Counted from the stretch's first letter, positions 1 to 10,135 are shown. The stretch: DNA of 64,000 bases from Loigolactobacillus coryniformis subsp. coryniformis KCTC 3167 = DSM 20001 (GCF_002706425.1 NZ_CP017713.1:1674001-1738000); one strand, 5' to 3'. Notes: generated by a model from the sequence alone, not told the origin. Numbers and translations: made by a program.

Positions 1-933
1 ATATGGGATATGTTAGCTACCAAAGGTAGTCAACAAACGTACATCCGTACAGTCAGGGCCTTAATTCTAAAAGAGTTAAGTGAATCAAGATATCTAACTG
101 CAGAATTATTAGCAACTCGTATTAATAATAATCGTATTAATAGCAAGAGAGTTTTAAACGGTGAGTTAGTAACTGCTGATGAAATTATTGATCACATTAC
201 TGGTCTCAATGGCATTGGTTTAGAAATCACAAGTAGCCATCGTGGTTTTATACTTAAAGATAAAATCAGTGATTTTGAAATTCCAGTTTTGGCAACTGAC
301 TTGCCACATAAGGACAATGTAATAAAGCAACAAGACGAGTTACGGCCAATGCTCAAACATGTAAATCATAAATATTTACAACTTGTTGAGCTTGCATTCG
401 AATCATCTCGAAATAGTGAATATTCACAGTTTGAAACACTTACTATGGAATTAGTATTAAAATACCTTGACTTTTCAGGTAAGTCATTAGGTGGTGCAAA
501 TAAACCGGATGGCATTGCTTGGGATCCTCTCGGTAACTTTTTAATCTTTGATACTAAGGCCTATAAACATGGATATACCTTATCTAACAATACTGATAGG
601 GTTGCACGTTATATTAACGATGTGCGCGATAAAGATATACAAAGAATATCTCGTTGGTGGCAAAGTATTCCAACATATATTGATGTAAAAAATAAATTAC
701 AATTCGTATATATTTCTGGCAGCTTTACAGGTCACTATTTACGACTTCTAAATGACTTACGATCTCGTACTAGAGCAAAAGGTGGTTTGGTGACTGTCGA
801 AAAATTACTATTAACGACTGAGCGCTACTTAGCCGAAGCTGATTACACTCATAAAGAACTATTTGACGATTGGATGGATGATAATATTGAACATGAAGAG
901 TATTTTTATTCCCTACAGGATGCACTAAAATAG
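1..933 (+). CDS. FokI-like type IIS restriction endonuclease, C-terminal part (cut by window edge)
   Basis: The reading frame is open to base 1, so the ATG at 10 is probably internal and the recognition half lies upstream. From memory of FokI, the resemblance covers its third recognition subdomain (WDMLAT, then YIRTVRALIL) and the whole cleavage domain (LKHVNHKY, SLGGANKPDG, FDTKAYKHGY, YISGSFTGHY). Counting from the ATG at 10, D167, D181 and K183 sit where FokI D450, D467 and K469 form the PD-(D/E)XK catalytic site. FokI-type enzymes bind an asymmetric site and cut outside it after the cleavage domains dimerise; a cognate methyltransferase should be upstream, outside this window. The gene looks more AT-rich than the housekeeping genes, which fits transfer. 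It is followed after 68 bp by the SRA-like gene. Confidence 0.85.
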   Translation: MWDMLATKGSQQTYIRTVRALILKELSESRYLTAELLATRINNNRINSKRVLNGELVTADEIIDHITGLNGIGLEITSSHRGFILKDKISDFEIPVLATDLPHKDNVIKQQDELRPMLKHVNHKYLQLVELAFESSRNSEYSQFETLTMELVLKYLDFSGKSLGGANKPDGIAWDPLGNFLIFDTKAYKHGYTLSNNTDRVARYINDVRDKDIQRISRWWQSIPTYIDVKNKLQFVYISGSFTGHYLRLLNDLRSRTRAKGGLVTVEKLLLTTERYLAEADYTHKELFDDWMDDNIEHEEYFYSLQDALK

Positions 934-1001
934 CACTGGAATTAATAAAAAAGATCATTAATCAAATGCTGAACTTACTTAATATAATCGAGGTCCCCCA
1001 C

Positions 1002-1418
1002 ATGACTAATTTCACCGTCAACCTAACACCTGGCAACACCTATACCAACAAAGAACTGTCTGCCGCTTTCAACGTCAGTAATATGGGCGGTATGCGTTAC
1101 TCAAAAAAAAATAACGCGCTAGTTCTGATCTCCGACCACACCAAAGGTTACGACGACCACCGCGAGCACGATATTCTCTACTATACTGGTATGGGTAAAT
1201 ATGGCGATCAATCGCTGGACTTCGGTCAAAACAAACGACTGCAAAGTGTTTCAATTGCTACTGCCACCAATATTTATCTGTTTGAAGTGTTGAAGAAGAC
1301 GGAATACATTTATCGCGGGCCAGTCACTCTTTGTCAGGAACCCTTTCAAGAACAACAGCTTGATTTTGACGAAAAACCGCGCAAAGTTTGGATTTTCCCG
1401 TTAAAAGTTAATCAGTAA
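1002..1418 (+). CDS. Stand-alone SRA-like (ScoMcrA-type) modified-DNA reader protein
   Basis: About 138 aa. The stretch with YYTGMGKYGDQSL, QNKRL, LFEV, YIYRGPV, EPFQEQQ and the terminal RKVWIFPLKV matches, from memory, the SRA-like domain that precedes an HNH nuclease in ScoMcrA-type proteins. That domain reads modified bases or phosphorothioated DNA. Here no nuclease domain follows, so the protein is only the reader module. The start at 1002 is chosen because a GAGG lies 8 bp upstream; an in-frame ATG at 966 has no good site. It sits 68 bp after the FokI-like gene on the same strand and converges on mcrC across a shared hairpin terminator. Function in defence is inferred from domain and context; it could also be a remnant of a larger enzyme. 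Confidence 0.6.
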   Translation: MTNFTVNLTPGNTYTNKELSAAFNVSNMGGMRYSKKNNALVLISDHTKGYDDHREHDILYYTGMGKYGDQSLDFGQNKRLQSVSIATATNIYLFEVLKKTEYIYRGPVTLCQEPFQEQQLDFDEKPRKVWIFPLKVNQ

Positions 1419-1427
1419 GAGCAGCAA

Positions 1428-1464
1428 AAGACACGTAGAAGCTAAATTCCACGCGTCTTTTTAA
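1428..1464. terminator. Bidirectional terminator between SRA-like gene and mcrC
   Basis: An 11-bp hairpin (AAAAGACACGT at 1428 pairing with ACGCGTCTTTT ending 1463) has one A-C mismatch on the plus strand and only a G-U on the minus strand. A T-run flanks each side, so it can end both converging transcripts. Confidence 0.65.
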
Positions 1465-1496
1465 CTGCATTTCTTTCCACCAACTCACGCCACACC

Positions 1497-2822
1497 CTAA
1501 TTCAGAATCGTCTGCTTAAAAATTGCCTCATTTTGCGTCATGGCCATTTTAAATTCACCATAATCTTCAATATCATAGGGAATTTTTAGCCCACATTTAA
1601 TCAGCAGAATATCAGAACGCGCCACGACATTATCATCATAAGTCGAACCACTATTCAAGAACAGCTTCAAATCGTTAGTCTCGCTACTTTCTGGATACAG
1701 ATAGAACCCCTTCTTAGCATCAAATCTGAACATATAAGCTAGAACTTGCAAGTAGTCTTTATTACCAATATTATTCTGGGGTTTATATTTCGTATCAGCG
1801 ATAACCCGTGACGTCGAATTTTGGCTAATAAAATCGGGATAGATCAAACCAATTTGCCCACCATCATCCTTATTAAATAGTTCTTGGGCACCCTCGCCAC
1901 CTTTATTTCGTGGATGGTGGAACGAATCGCCGATTAACAAATTAACGTATTCTTCCCATAACCAGGCACCATCAAACAAAATACCTTGAACCTGATGAAC
2001 GCCCAAACCGATTTGGTATTTATCATGCTGTAAAATCATAAGACAGAGTTTTTGCAGCATACCATATTCGTGATAATAAGCATGACGCACCGGATTTTTT
2101 TTATTTATAGCAATCACTTTAGTACGCGCATAGAATTCATACTTATTCGTTGCAGCAATAATTGCCCCAACTTCCATTTTAACCGATCGTAACAGCCGTT
2201 GACCATAGGGCTTAGCTTTTATAAATTCAATGGTGTGCCGAATCAATTCAGTTAACTGATTATCATACGCAAATTCCCTTTGATTATAGGCAACTTTACC
2301 TATAAATGGTGTATTCGTTCTAACATGGCGAGCAACGTCGATAACGCCTTTAACATGATTATCATTATATTGGTGTCGTACATAAGTTTTAAAAACACCT
2401 TTACGCATCGCCTTTTTCAAAAAATACGGCAACAAAAGTGCTGACCAATCAAATAAGTGGTACTCCTGACTGGCATTCGTATTTAGATTGACCACATTAG
2501 GCAGAGCAAGCACCTTTTCAAGTAGATACTGAAAAAAATTATCTCGTCTACCAGTTGAAAAGCGTGATTCGATTATTAAATGTTCCTGACCATAACCAAG
2601 GAACCCCATTACATTACAGGTGCAGTAACAATTATTCTTACTTCTTAGCACCATCTGTTCATTAGTGATATCGGCAGCGGATGTAATTGTTTCTGGAAAT
2701 ACGAAGATACCTTCTCGTTCTAGTTGTCCTAATGTTTGATCAGCAATTTTCTTTGTCACTGACTGCACAGTCGTAAAAGTGTCTTTTGCATAGGTCGTAT
2801 TATCTTTAATTCTCAATACCAT
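1497..2822 (-). CDS. mcrC: McrC-like nuclease subunit of a modification-dependent restriction system
   Basis: 441 aa, close to the usual McrC/LlaJI-R2 size. The C-terminal half carries a PD-(D/E)XK signature: P329-D330 followed by D343-T344-K345, just after the conserved W-L-W-E-E-Y-V-N segment (about 288-295). In the family McrC binds and stimulates the McrB GTPase ring and cuts DNA between modified recognition sites. It overlaps the upstream mcrB-like gene by 17 bp, which indicates translational coupling, and ends at a bidirectional terminator. The N-terminal half (about 1-200) has the usual poorly conserved McrC region. LlaJI family membership is possible and cannot be separated from McrBC here. 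Confidence 0.85.
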   Translation of the reverse strand: MVLRIKDNTTYAKDTFTTVQSVTKKIADQTLGQLEREGIFVFPETITSAADITNEQMVLRSKNNCYCTCNVMGFLGYGQEHLIIESRFSTGRRDNFFQYLLEKVLALPNVVNLNTNASQEYHLFDWSALLLPYFLKKAMRKGVFKTYVRHQYNDNHVKGVIDVARHVRTNTPFIGKVAYNQREFAYDNQLTELIRHTIEFIKAKPYGQRLLRSVKMEVGAIIAATNKYEFYARTKVIAINKKNPVRHAYYHEYGMLQKLCLMILQHDKYQIGLGVHQVQGILFDGAWLWEEYVNLLIGDSFHHPRNKGGEGAQELFNKDDGGQIGLIYPDFISQNSTSRVIADTKYKPQNNIGNKDYLQVLAYMFRFDAKKGFYLYPESSETNDLKLFLNSGSTYDDNVVARSDILLIKCGLKIPYDIEDYGEFKMAMTQNEAIFKQTILN

Positions 2823-4809
2823 GATCAGTACTACCTACCTTAGAATGGTCATATGCTTGCGCAAGTCGCACCATGATTTTAGTTTCATCTTGCATTCCAT
2901 GAATATAGTCTTGTAACAGCGGTTCTAAATAGTCAGTCCATAATTGATCAAAGGTCAATGTTTTTAATTTCAAAAAATAAGCGGCCCCAATTTGATAATT
3001 TTCATTAAGTTCCTCAACCATAGCAATCGCATTGTTCAATGCATTCATGCGCTGTTTTGCTTCAGCTGCATTTTCGAGTGAATCCAACATCTCGATTCGT
3101 TCACCTGCTTTGATTTCAATGAAGCGGAAACGACGGCGCATGGCAAAGTCAAACGTATCAACTGAACGGTCAATATCATTCATTGTACCAACAATATAGA
3201 CATTTTCCGGGATAAAGAATTTTTCTTCGTGGTCGTCGTGCAAACTGGCATATTGAGTAGTAACTTCACCAGCAGGACCACGATAACCTGGGTCAATTGA
3301 AAAGAAAAGTTCACCGAAGATTTTAGCAATCTCGCCACGATTGATTTCATCGATGATAAAGATATAGGGTTTTAATTTTTCCGGTTGTACTGTCGGTTTA
3401 GCCAACGATGTTTGGGTTGCTTTAATTGCCTTAAAAATAGCCAGATCATAAGAATAGCTTTGCGTACCATTTAATTTTCCAAAGAATCCGGTAACGTCTG
3501 TAACCTGTTTAAATTTTCGCCCAGATGTCAGCATTTGCTTGATAGTATCGACACTTAAACTAAGCTTATCAGCTATTGCATTTTCTGGTATGGAAACATT
3601 GATATGATTTTCATCAACATCAGTAATGTAAAATTTCGTACCGCGAGTCGTGGTTAATTCATCGACGCCTAATTCAATATTGGCAAAATAATCGGTTATC
3701 ATTTCTTGCACGGAGACTTCTTTTTCGATCGCTGACTTCGATTTTTTTGAATTAATAAGGTTCTTTTGCGCGCGGCCAACAAATTTTTTAAAAATACCAT
3801 CTTGCAATTCAAAACCCATTGAGCCATCCGCATTGGTTCTTGGACGTAAGCCTTCGACAAAATCGGTGTAATCATAACTCGGGTGGAACTGAACGAATTC
3901 AATTTGCTGTTTTTGTTCTGCAGTTAATTGTGTGTAATCAGTAAACTGACCTGCACTGATGATATCCGTTGCAATTTCTTTAGCCAGATAAGATTTACCC
4001 GTTCCTGGGGCACCGTGAAAGATAATGTTCTTGCTTGTTAATAAAGCTGATGTGTACTTATTTTTAAAATCGGTTTTAGCCTTCAAATTCACGACCTCCT
4101 TTTCTTGCGCATTAACATCTAGACTCGCATTCCGATACCACCATAGTAATGAGCTAAGCAAGGCGCCATCAAGTTGCGGATACTTTTCCGAAATTAAGCG
4201 CGTCAGCTCATAATTTTGTTTATAAACGCCGCCTTGCGCTTCAAGCGAGAGCATGGGTCCCCAAACCGTTTTCTGATCTTTATTCAGGTTAATACCCGAA
4301 AAAACCGGCGTCGCTGAATAAGCACACAATAGCTTAGTTACCATTGCCGAACGGCCAAAGAAAGAATTAGTTGATTGCCTGCTCTGGAAAACCGGATCAG
4401 AAAACTCAGCATTAATTCCCTTAGTGACGATTGCAACTAGATCTGCCTTTAATCGAGAAAACTGCTGGTTGAGCTCATTTTCAGCAATTACTTGGTTGTT
4501 CTGATCACAATAGGCGTGATACTTTTTACTCCAGTAAATTCCAAATTTGCCGGCCGTACCACCGCGAATTCCTAGATACAGATCACGATATTTGCCACTC
4601 TCAATTTCATAACAAAAGGACTTATTTTGTGGGCCTTTACCAGTAACATACTCATCCAATGCCAATGATTTTAAGCGTTCCAGCGGCCAATCGATTAAGA
4701 ATTTTGCGCCAAGCCGCTTATTTTTCTCCTTATCCTGCTCTGCTTGAGCGAGTAGCTCCTTTTGATTTTGTTCATACCATTGTGTAAATTGTGTTAAGTT
4801 GGCACCCAT
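2806..4809 (-). CDS. mcrB: McrB-like AAA+ GTPase subunit
   Basis: 667 aa. A unique N-terminal region (about 1-235) is followed by a McrB-type AAA+ motor: Walker A GAPGTGKS at 266-273, Walker B with IIDEIN at about 485-490, the McrB-specific TMNDIDRS at 542-549 and arginines RRR at 558-560. McrB forms a hexamer that hydrolyses GTP and translocates DNA with McrC; the N-terminal part normally decides which modified base or sequence is bound. Here it has residues such as YLGIRGGTAGKFGIYW (about 78-93), which I do not recognise as a known reader fold, so the target is open. The start is supported by AGGGGTG upstream of the ATG at 4809. It is the first gene of the mcrBC pair. Confidence 0.87.
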   Translation of the reverse strand: MGANLTQFTQWYEQNQKELLAQAEQDKEKNKRLGAKFLIDWPLERLKSLALDEYVTGKGPQNKSFCYEIESGKYRDLYLGIRGGTAGKFGIYWSKKYHAYCDQNNQVIAENELNQQFSRLKADLVAIVTKGINAEFSDPVFQSRQSTNSFFGRSAMVTKLLCAYSATPVFSGINLNKDQKTVWGPMLSLEAQGGVYKQNYELTRLISEKYPQLDGALLSSLLWWYRNASLDVNAQEKEVVNLKAKTDFKNKYTSALLTSKNIIFHGAPGTGKSYLAKEIATDIISAGQFTDYTQLTAEQKQQIEFVQFHPSYDYTDFVEGLRPRTNADGSMGFELQDGIFKKFVGRAQKNLINSKKSKSAIEKEVSVQEMITDYFANIELGVDELTTTRGTKFYITDVDENHINVSIPENAIADKLSLSVDTIKQMLTSGRKFKQVTDVTGFFGKLNGTQSYSYDLAIFKAIKATQTSLAKPTVQPEKLKPYIFIIDEINRGEIAKIFGELFFSIDPGYRGPAGEVTTQYASLHDDHEEKFFIPENVYIVGTMNDIDRSVDTFDFAMRRRFRFIEIKAGERIEMLDSLENAAEAKQRMNALNNAIAMVEELNENYQIGAAYFLKLKTLTFDQLWTDYLEPLLQDYIHGMQDETKIMVRLAQAYDHSKVGSTDHGIEN

Positions 4810-4939
4810 TAGTTCACCCCTACTTACTCTATCCTATAAGATTTTACAATTATCTCATAAGAATTGTAGCATAGACAAATCACTAAATATTAATTAATCA
4901 TAAATTAAAGTCATTGTTACGTCATTTGATTGAATCACA

Positions 4940-4976
4940 AAAAGCCGCGCAGAAAATCAATTTCCGCGCGGCTTTT
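4940..4976. terminator. Strong hairpin downstream of the small membrane gene
   Basis: A 16-bp stem with one mismatch (AAAAGCCGCGC at 4940 pairing up to 4976) and a 5-base loop. It carries T-rich ends on both sides. It lies just after the stop of the minus-strand gene at 5002-5292 and insulates mcrB. Confidence 0.8.
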
Positions 4977-5001
4977 CCTATATCCTAGCATCTACCCGAC
5001 C

Positions 5002-5292
5002 CTACTTTGACCGCACTACCGATTTAACCTCATAGGCGCAAAAATCAACAGCCAAACAATAAAACACCGTGTTGACCACGTTCAGCCGGGCACCGCCGTA
5101 GAAAAATAGCGAGCAAAAGCCAATTGTGATCACAACCACACCGAACGCCAGCATTCCATTATGATAGTAATGGACCCATTTGGCTTCCTGGCCATGGCCA
5201 CTGATTCGCTGATTGCGCCGATATAACAGCCAAAAAATCACCGCTTGCCCCAGTAGGAAAAGCGTCATAATAATTGTCACTAATAAATTCAT
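5002..5292 (-). CDS. Small hypothetical membrane protein
   Basis: 96 aa, family not recognised. Three hydrophobic segments are visible: about 3-23 (after a short MNLLV start, so also signal-like), 47-66 and 74-88. A basic loop RRNQR follows the first, and the protein ends in KSVVRSK, giving a positive-inside pattern. A purine-rich GTGAGTGA precedes the ATG at 5292, a weak ribosome-binding site. It stands alone between the mcrB gene and the beta-glucoside operon, with its own terminator at 4940-4976. No function is proposed. Confidence 0.6.
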   Translation of the reverse strand: MNLLVTIIMTLFLLGQAVIFWLLYRRNQRISGHGQEAKWVHYYHNGMLAFGVVVITIGFCSLFFYGGARLNVVNTVFYCLAVDFCAYEVKSVVRSK

Positions 5293-5612
5293 TTATTTGT
5301 TCACTCACTTTGTTAGTTTTTAAGCTGATTTTTCCATTATAAAAATCCTGTCTAACAAAAGCAAGCAATCATAATCATAACTTATCGATTGATTTACAGA
5401 CACTTTCATGAAAGTAGATAACCGATTACTTAAAATGCAGGTAGCAATTAAAAATCCTGCTCACTGGCACAAACAGGAGATCGCAGATAACTAAACATCA
5501 TCATTGGCTTTGATCGCCTTCCTCATATTTAAATGACATAAAATTCCAATCTATTTTTCGTCCCAATAAAAAAACGAGCCACACCCCGATCAGATGTGGC
5601 TCGTCCTACAAA
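5293..5612. other. 320-bp intergenic stretch without a gene
   Basis: Holds the bglA terminator at its right end and presumably the promoter of the small membrane gene at the left. A 12-bp palindrome CTTTCATGAAAG (about 5403-5414) is present. I see no open frame with a ribosome-binding site and no RNA gene. Confidence 0.5.
5573..5605 (-). terminator. Terminator of the licT-bglP-bglA operon
   Basis: Inverted repeat ACGAGCCACA (5574-5583) with TGTGGCTCGT (5595-5604), followed on the minus strand by a run of T. It begins 8 bases after the bglA stop. Confidence 0.85.
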
Positions 5613-7222
<1,610 letters not shown>

Positions 7223-7225
7223 TCT

Positions 7226-9109
7226 CTAGATCACATACAGTGCAACGTCATCTTTGGTCACCACCGTTTTATCGGTAGCTTCGACCGCGACAAAGTCTTT
7301 GGTATTGGTGACAACAAGTGGTGTGGTGGTGTCGTAACCAGCCTGTTTGATCTGTTCTAGATCAGCTTCCATTAATAGCTCACCTTGGGCCACACGTTGG
7401 TCCGTTTGTACGTGCTGGGTGAATGGTGCCCCTTTTAAGTTTACCGTATCCAAGCCGCAATGAATCAACAATTCGACGCCGGAATCGCTTTTCAGGCCGA
7501 TCGCGTGTTTTGTTGGGAAAACAGTCATCACAGTGCCAGCAAATGGCGCGTAGATTTTGCCGTCTTGAGGGATGATTGCCACGCCATCACCGAGCATTTT
7601 TTGGGCAAACGTAGCATCAGCCACGCTGTCCAAGTTGATCACTTCACCGGCCATGGGGCTGTAAATTTTTGTCGTTGTTTGGCTACCAGAAGCCACGTTA
7701 TCGTCTGGTGTCTCAGCAACAGGTGCGGCTGTAGCAGCAACGGGTTCAGGTTCTTCATCGATGCCGAAAAGCCAAGTTAAGACAAAGGTGATGACAAATG
7801 ATACCACTAAGACAATCAGCGCGTTGATAAAGTTAGCACTAGCGGCTTTATTGATAAATTGTGGAATCGAGATCAACGATGGTACGGCAAAGGCAAATGA
7901 TTTCAAATTGACGATGCCCATGAACAAACCAGTGACGCCACCGGCGATCATTGCAGCATATAATGGTTTTTTGTATTTCAAAGTCACACCGTACAATGCA
8001 GGTTCAGTTACACCGGCTAATAATGCGGAAATACTTGCAGCACCGGCAATTTGTTTAGTATTTTTATTTTTAGCTTTGAACATCACCGCCAAACTAGCAG
8101 CACCTTGGGCAACGTTAGCGGCTAACATAGCAGGCAAGATCAAGGAATCGGGATGGGCGATCGATGCCGCCAAGAAAATTGGTGAAAAGGCCCAGTGCAT
8201 CCCAGTCATGACGATCAATGGCATGAAGGCCGCCATTAACGGCATCGCCAACCAACTAGCTTTGCCTTGAATGAATAAAATGATTGCGGACAATAAATCG
8301 CCGGCGTAAGTGCCTAAAGGTCCCACGACAACTAACGCCAAAGTGCCGGAAATGAAGATCACCAATAATGGTTTCAGAATACTTTTAAGCGAGGTTGGGC
8401 AAACTTTTTCCACACCTTTTTCAATATATTTCATCAACCAAACCATGATCAGGATCGGAATAACCGATGACGAATAGTTGGCTAAAGTTACCGGCAAGCC
8501 CATAAACGAAACACTTTTGCCGGCGGTGACCATTGCAGTGAAGTTCGGATGGATCATGATCGCCCCGATCGTAACTGCTAACATTGGCGTAACTTTAAAG
8601 TATTGCGCCGCTGTGTACGCTAACATGATCGGTAAGAAATAAAATGGTGCATCACCGAAAATGCTTAAGATCGCGTAGGTCTGGCCTTTGGTACTCAACC
8701 AACCTAATAAAGGCAGTAAGATCAGGATAACTTTGATCATCCCACCACCGATCAAGGCGGGAATCAAGGGTGACATACAAGAAGAAATAAAGCTGGCGAA
8801 ACGGCTGAACCAATTAACTTTTTCACCTGTTTTTTCTGGTTCGGCATCGTCATTATCATCAGTAAAGTTACCTAACTTAGCCAGTTCATTATAATAATTA
8901 GCCACGTCATTACCGATGATCACTTGATATTGCCCTGATTGATGATTAACGCCAACGACGCCAGGAATTTGTTTGACCGCCGCATCATCAACGCTACTTT
9001 CATCGCGTAATTTAAAGCGCAAGCGCGTCATACAGTGGATCAACGATACGATATTTTTTTCTGTGCCCACCGCGTCATAGATTGCCTGGGCAGATTCTTT
9101 GTAATTCAT
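7226..9109 (-). CDS. bglP: Beta-glucoside PTS transporter, EIIBCA fusion
   Basis: 627 aa from the ATG at 9109, chosen because GGAGG lies 8 bp upstream; a TTG five codons earlier overlaps that site. Domain order is EIIB (about 1-85, phospho-cysteine C26 in LIHCMTRLRFKL), EIIC with about ten membrane segments (about 95-445), a linker rich in P, A and E, then EIIA (about 475-627, active histidine near 550 in LLIHCGLD). It imports and phosphorylates aryl-beta-glucosides or cellobiose-type sugars using HPr-phosphate. Expression depends on LicT acting at the RAT site directly upstream. By analogy with BglF, it also controls LicT by phosphorylation. Confidence 0.93.
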   Translation of the reverse strand: MNYKESAQAIYDAVGTEKNIVSLIHCMTRLRFKLRDESSVDDAAVKQIPGVVGVNHQSGQYQVIIGNDVANYYNELAKLGNFTDDNDDAEPEKTGEKVNWFSRFASFISSCMSPLIPALIGGGMIKVILILLPLLGWLSTKGQTYAILSIFGDAPFYFLPIMLAYTAAQYFKVTPMLAVTIGAIMIHPNFTAMVTAGKSVSFMGLPVTLANYSSSVIPILIMVWLMKYIEKGVEKVCPTSLKSILKPLLVIFISGTLALVVVGPLGTYAGDLLSAIILFIQGKASWLAMPLMAAFMPLIVMTGMHWAFSPIFLAASIAHPDSLILPAMLAANVAQGAASLAVMFKAKNKNTKQIAGAASISALLAGVTEPALYGVTLKYKKPLYAAMIAGGVTGLFMGIVNLKSFAFAVPSLISIPQFINKAASANFINALIVLVVSFVITFVLTWLFGIDEEPEPVAATAAPVAETPDDNVASGSQTTTKIYSPMAGEVINLDSVADATFAQKMLGDGVAIIPQDGKIYAPFAGTVMTVFPTKHAIGLKSDSGVELLIHCGLDTVNLKGAPFTQHVQTDQRVAQGELLMEADLEQIKQAGYDTTTPLVVTNTKDFVAVEATDKTVVTKDDVALYVI

Positions 9110-9126
9110 ATAAATAGCCTCCAATA

Positions 9127-9185
9127 ATAAAAATGAGCATGGCCTTAAACTGCCGTTATTTCACGGTAGCTTTAGGTCATGCTCA
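9127..9185 (-). terminator. LicT-controlled terminator between licT and bglP
   Basis: On the minus strand TGAGCATGACCTAAA pairs with TTTAAGGCCATGCTCA and is followed by TTTTT. Its 5' arm is shared with the RAT sequence, so folding of RAT and terminator should exclude each other. Confidence 0.8.
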
Positions 9186-9202
9186 ATTAAGATCACATTC
9201 CT
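9171..9202 (-). promoter_or_regulatory. RAT antiterminator site 2 (before bglP)
   Basis: Starts inside the licT stop codon. On the minus strand it reads AGGAATGTGATC, then a short spacer, then GAGCATGACCTAAA, which follows the spacing of the ribonucleic antiterminator bound by BglG/LicT proteins (GGA-TGT-A...GCA-ACC-AAA). It overlaps the terminator 5' arm. It shares TTGAGCATGAC with RAT site 1. Confidence 0.75.
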
Positions 9203-10040
9203 ATAGATTTTTAATTAAACGATTGATATGAACCGTTAGATACAATAATTCAGTCCCACTGATCGCATAGTTATAATTAGTTTTGACAAAGGCTTGCACT
9301 TGCTGGGCACAGGCAAAGGCGCGGGTGTAACGCTGCTTGATTACCACTAGTAAGTCATCATCATCGTCTTCATAGTGCTTGCCCGCCAATAATCGTTGCG
9401 CGAAAAACTTCAAATGCGTGATGAACCGGTAATAATTCAATGACGTTTCGTCAAATTCAGTGTGAAAATAGTTTTTGACCGTATCTTCAACTTCCTTGAC
9501 GATCCGCGTCACGTCATAAGCCAAATTCTGACCGTTACCGTTTTCAACTTCAGCGTTTACAAAATGTAAAGCGATAAAAGCCGCTTCGTCATCTTCTAAT
9601 TCAGTTCCCAGATCATTTTTGACCACGGCCAACGCTTTTTGCCCCACCGCGTACTCATCAGGATAAAAGCGCGCGATATCCCATTTCAACGGATTCCGTA
9701 ACGTGATACCCTCATGCGCCTGTGCAATCGCATTATGCATATGATCGGTCAAATTAACGTAGATAATTTCGTTGAACTGCTTACCGAGTTTTAGCTTAGC
9801 AAAATTGATCACCTTTTCCGCCACTAAAATTTCGGTCATCGGCACATCGATCACTAAATCAGTAAACTTATTCAAAGTCGCCTTATCCTTAATAATAAAC
9901 GTTTTTTCGACTTTGTCTAAGCGCACATCCTGACCTTGCTTTTTGCCAAAAGCGATCCCCGGACCCATCAGCAAAACATCTAAGCCATTTTGATTAACTG
10001 AGATCGCAGTATTATTATTTAGTACTCGTTTTATTTTCAC
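9201..10040 (-). CDS. licT: BglG/LicT-family transcriptional antiterminator
   Basis: 279 aa from a GTG at 10040. This start gives the family N-terminus VKIKRVLNNNTAI and has GGAG six bases upstream; the in-frame ATGs further out fall in the terminator leader. Domains are the RNA-binding CAT domain (about 1-58), PRD1 (about 65-170, with NLTDHMHNA) and PRD2 (about 172-279, with YLTVHINRL). When substrate is present and PRDs are suitably phosphorylated, the dimer binds RAT RNA and prevents termination. RAT/terminator pairs lie both before its own gene and before bglP, so it likely activates its own synthesis as well. Confidence 0.92.
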   Translation of the reverse strand: MKIKRVLNNNTAISVNQNGLDVLLMGPGIAFGKKQGQDVRLDKVEKTFIIKDKATLNKFTDLVIDVPMTEILVAEKVINFAKLKLGKQFNEIIYVNLTDHMHNAIAQAHEGITLRNPLKWDIARFYPDEYAVGQKALAVVKNDLGTELEDDEAAFIALHFVNAEVENGNGQNLAYDVTRIVKEVEDTVKNYFHTEFDETSLNYYRFITHLKFFAQRLLAGKHYEDDDDDLLVVIKQRYTRAFACAQQVQAFVKTNYNYAISGTELLYLTVHINRLIKNL

Positions 10041-10055
10041 GCTTAGCTCCGCTCC

Positions 10056-10110
10056 AAAAAAAGACCTACCTGCCATTAGGCGCTCAAAAACGCCTAGCAA
10101 CAAATAAGTC
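10056..10110 (-). terminator. LicT-controlled terminator in the licT leader
   Basis: On the minus strand GACTTA pairs with TAGGTC, with further G-U-rich pairing and an inner TAGGCG/CGCCTA stem, and is followed by seven T. The 5' arm overlaps RAT site 1. Confidence 0.65.
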
Positions 10111-10135
10111 ATGCTCAAAAATTTGATAACACCTT
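10105..10135 (-). promoter_or_regulatory. RAT antiterminator site 1 (licT leader)
   Basis: On the minus strand AAGGTGTTATC, an A/T spacer and TTGAGCATGACTTA follow the same pattern as the site before bglP. It is less like the consensus than site 2. The promoter must lie further upstream; I could not assign it with confidence. Confidence 0.6.

Noticed and set aside
10-933. ATG at 10 as the true start of the FokI-like gene
   Set aside because: The frame is open upstream to base 1 and the residues before the ATG (IWD) fit the FokI alignment, so it is an internal methionine.
7460-8270. Plus-strand frames inside bglP (including a 169-codon one)
   Set aside because: Antisense shadows of the EIIC/EIIA coding region.
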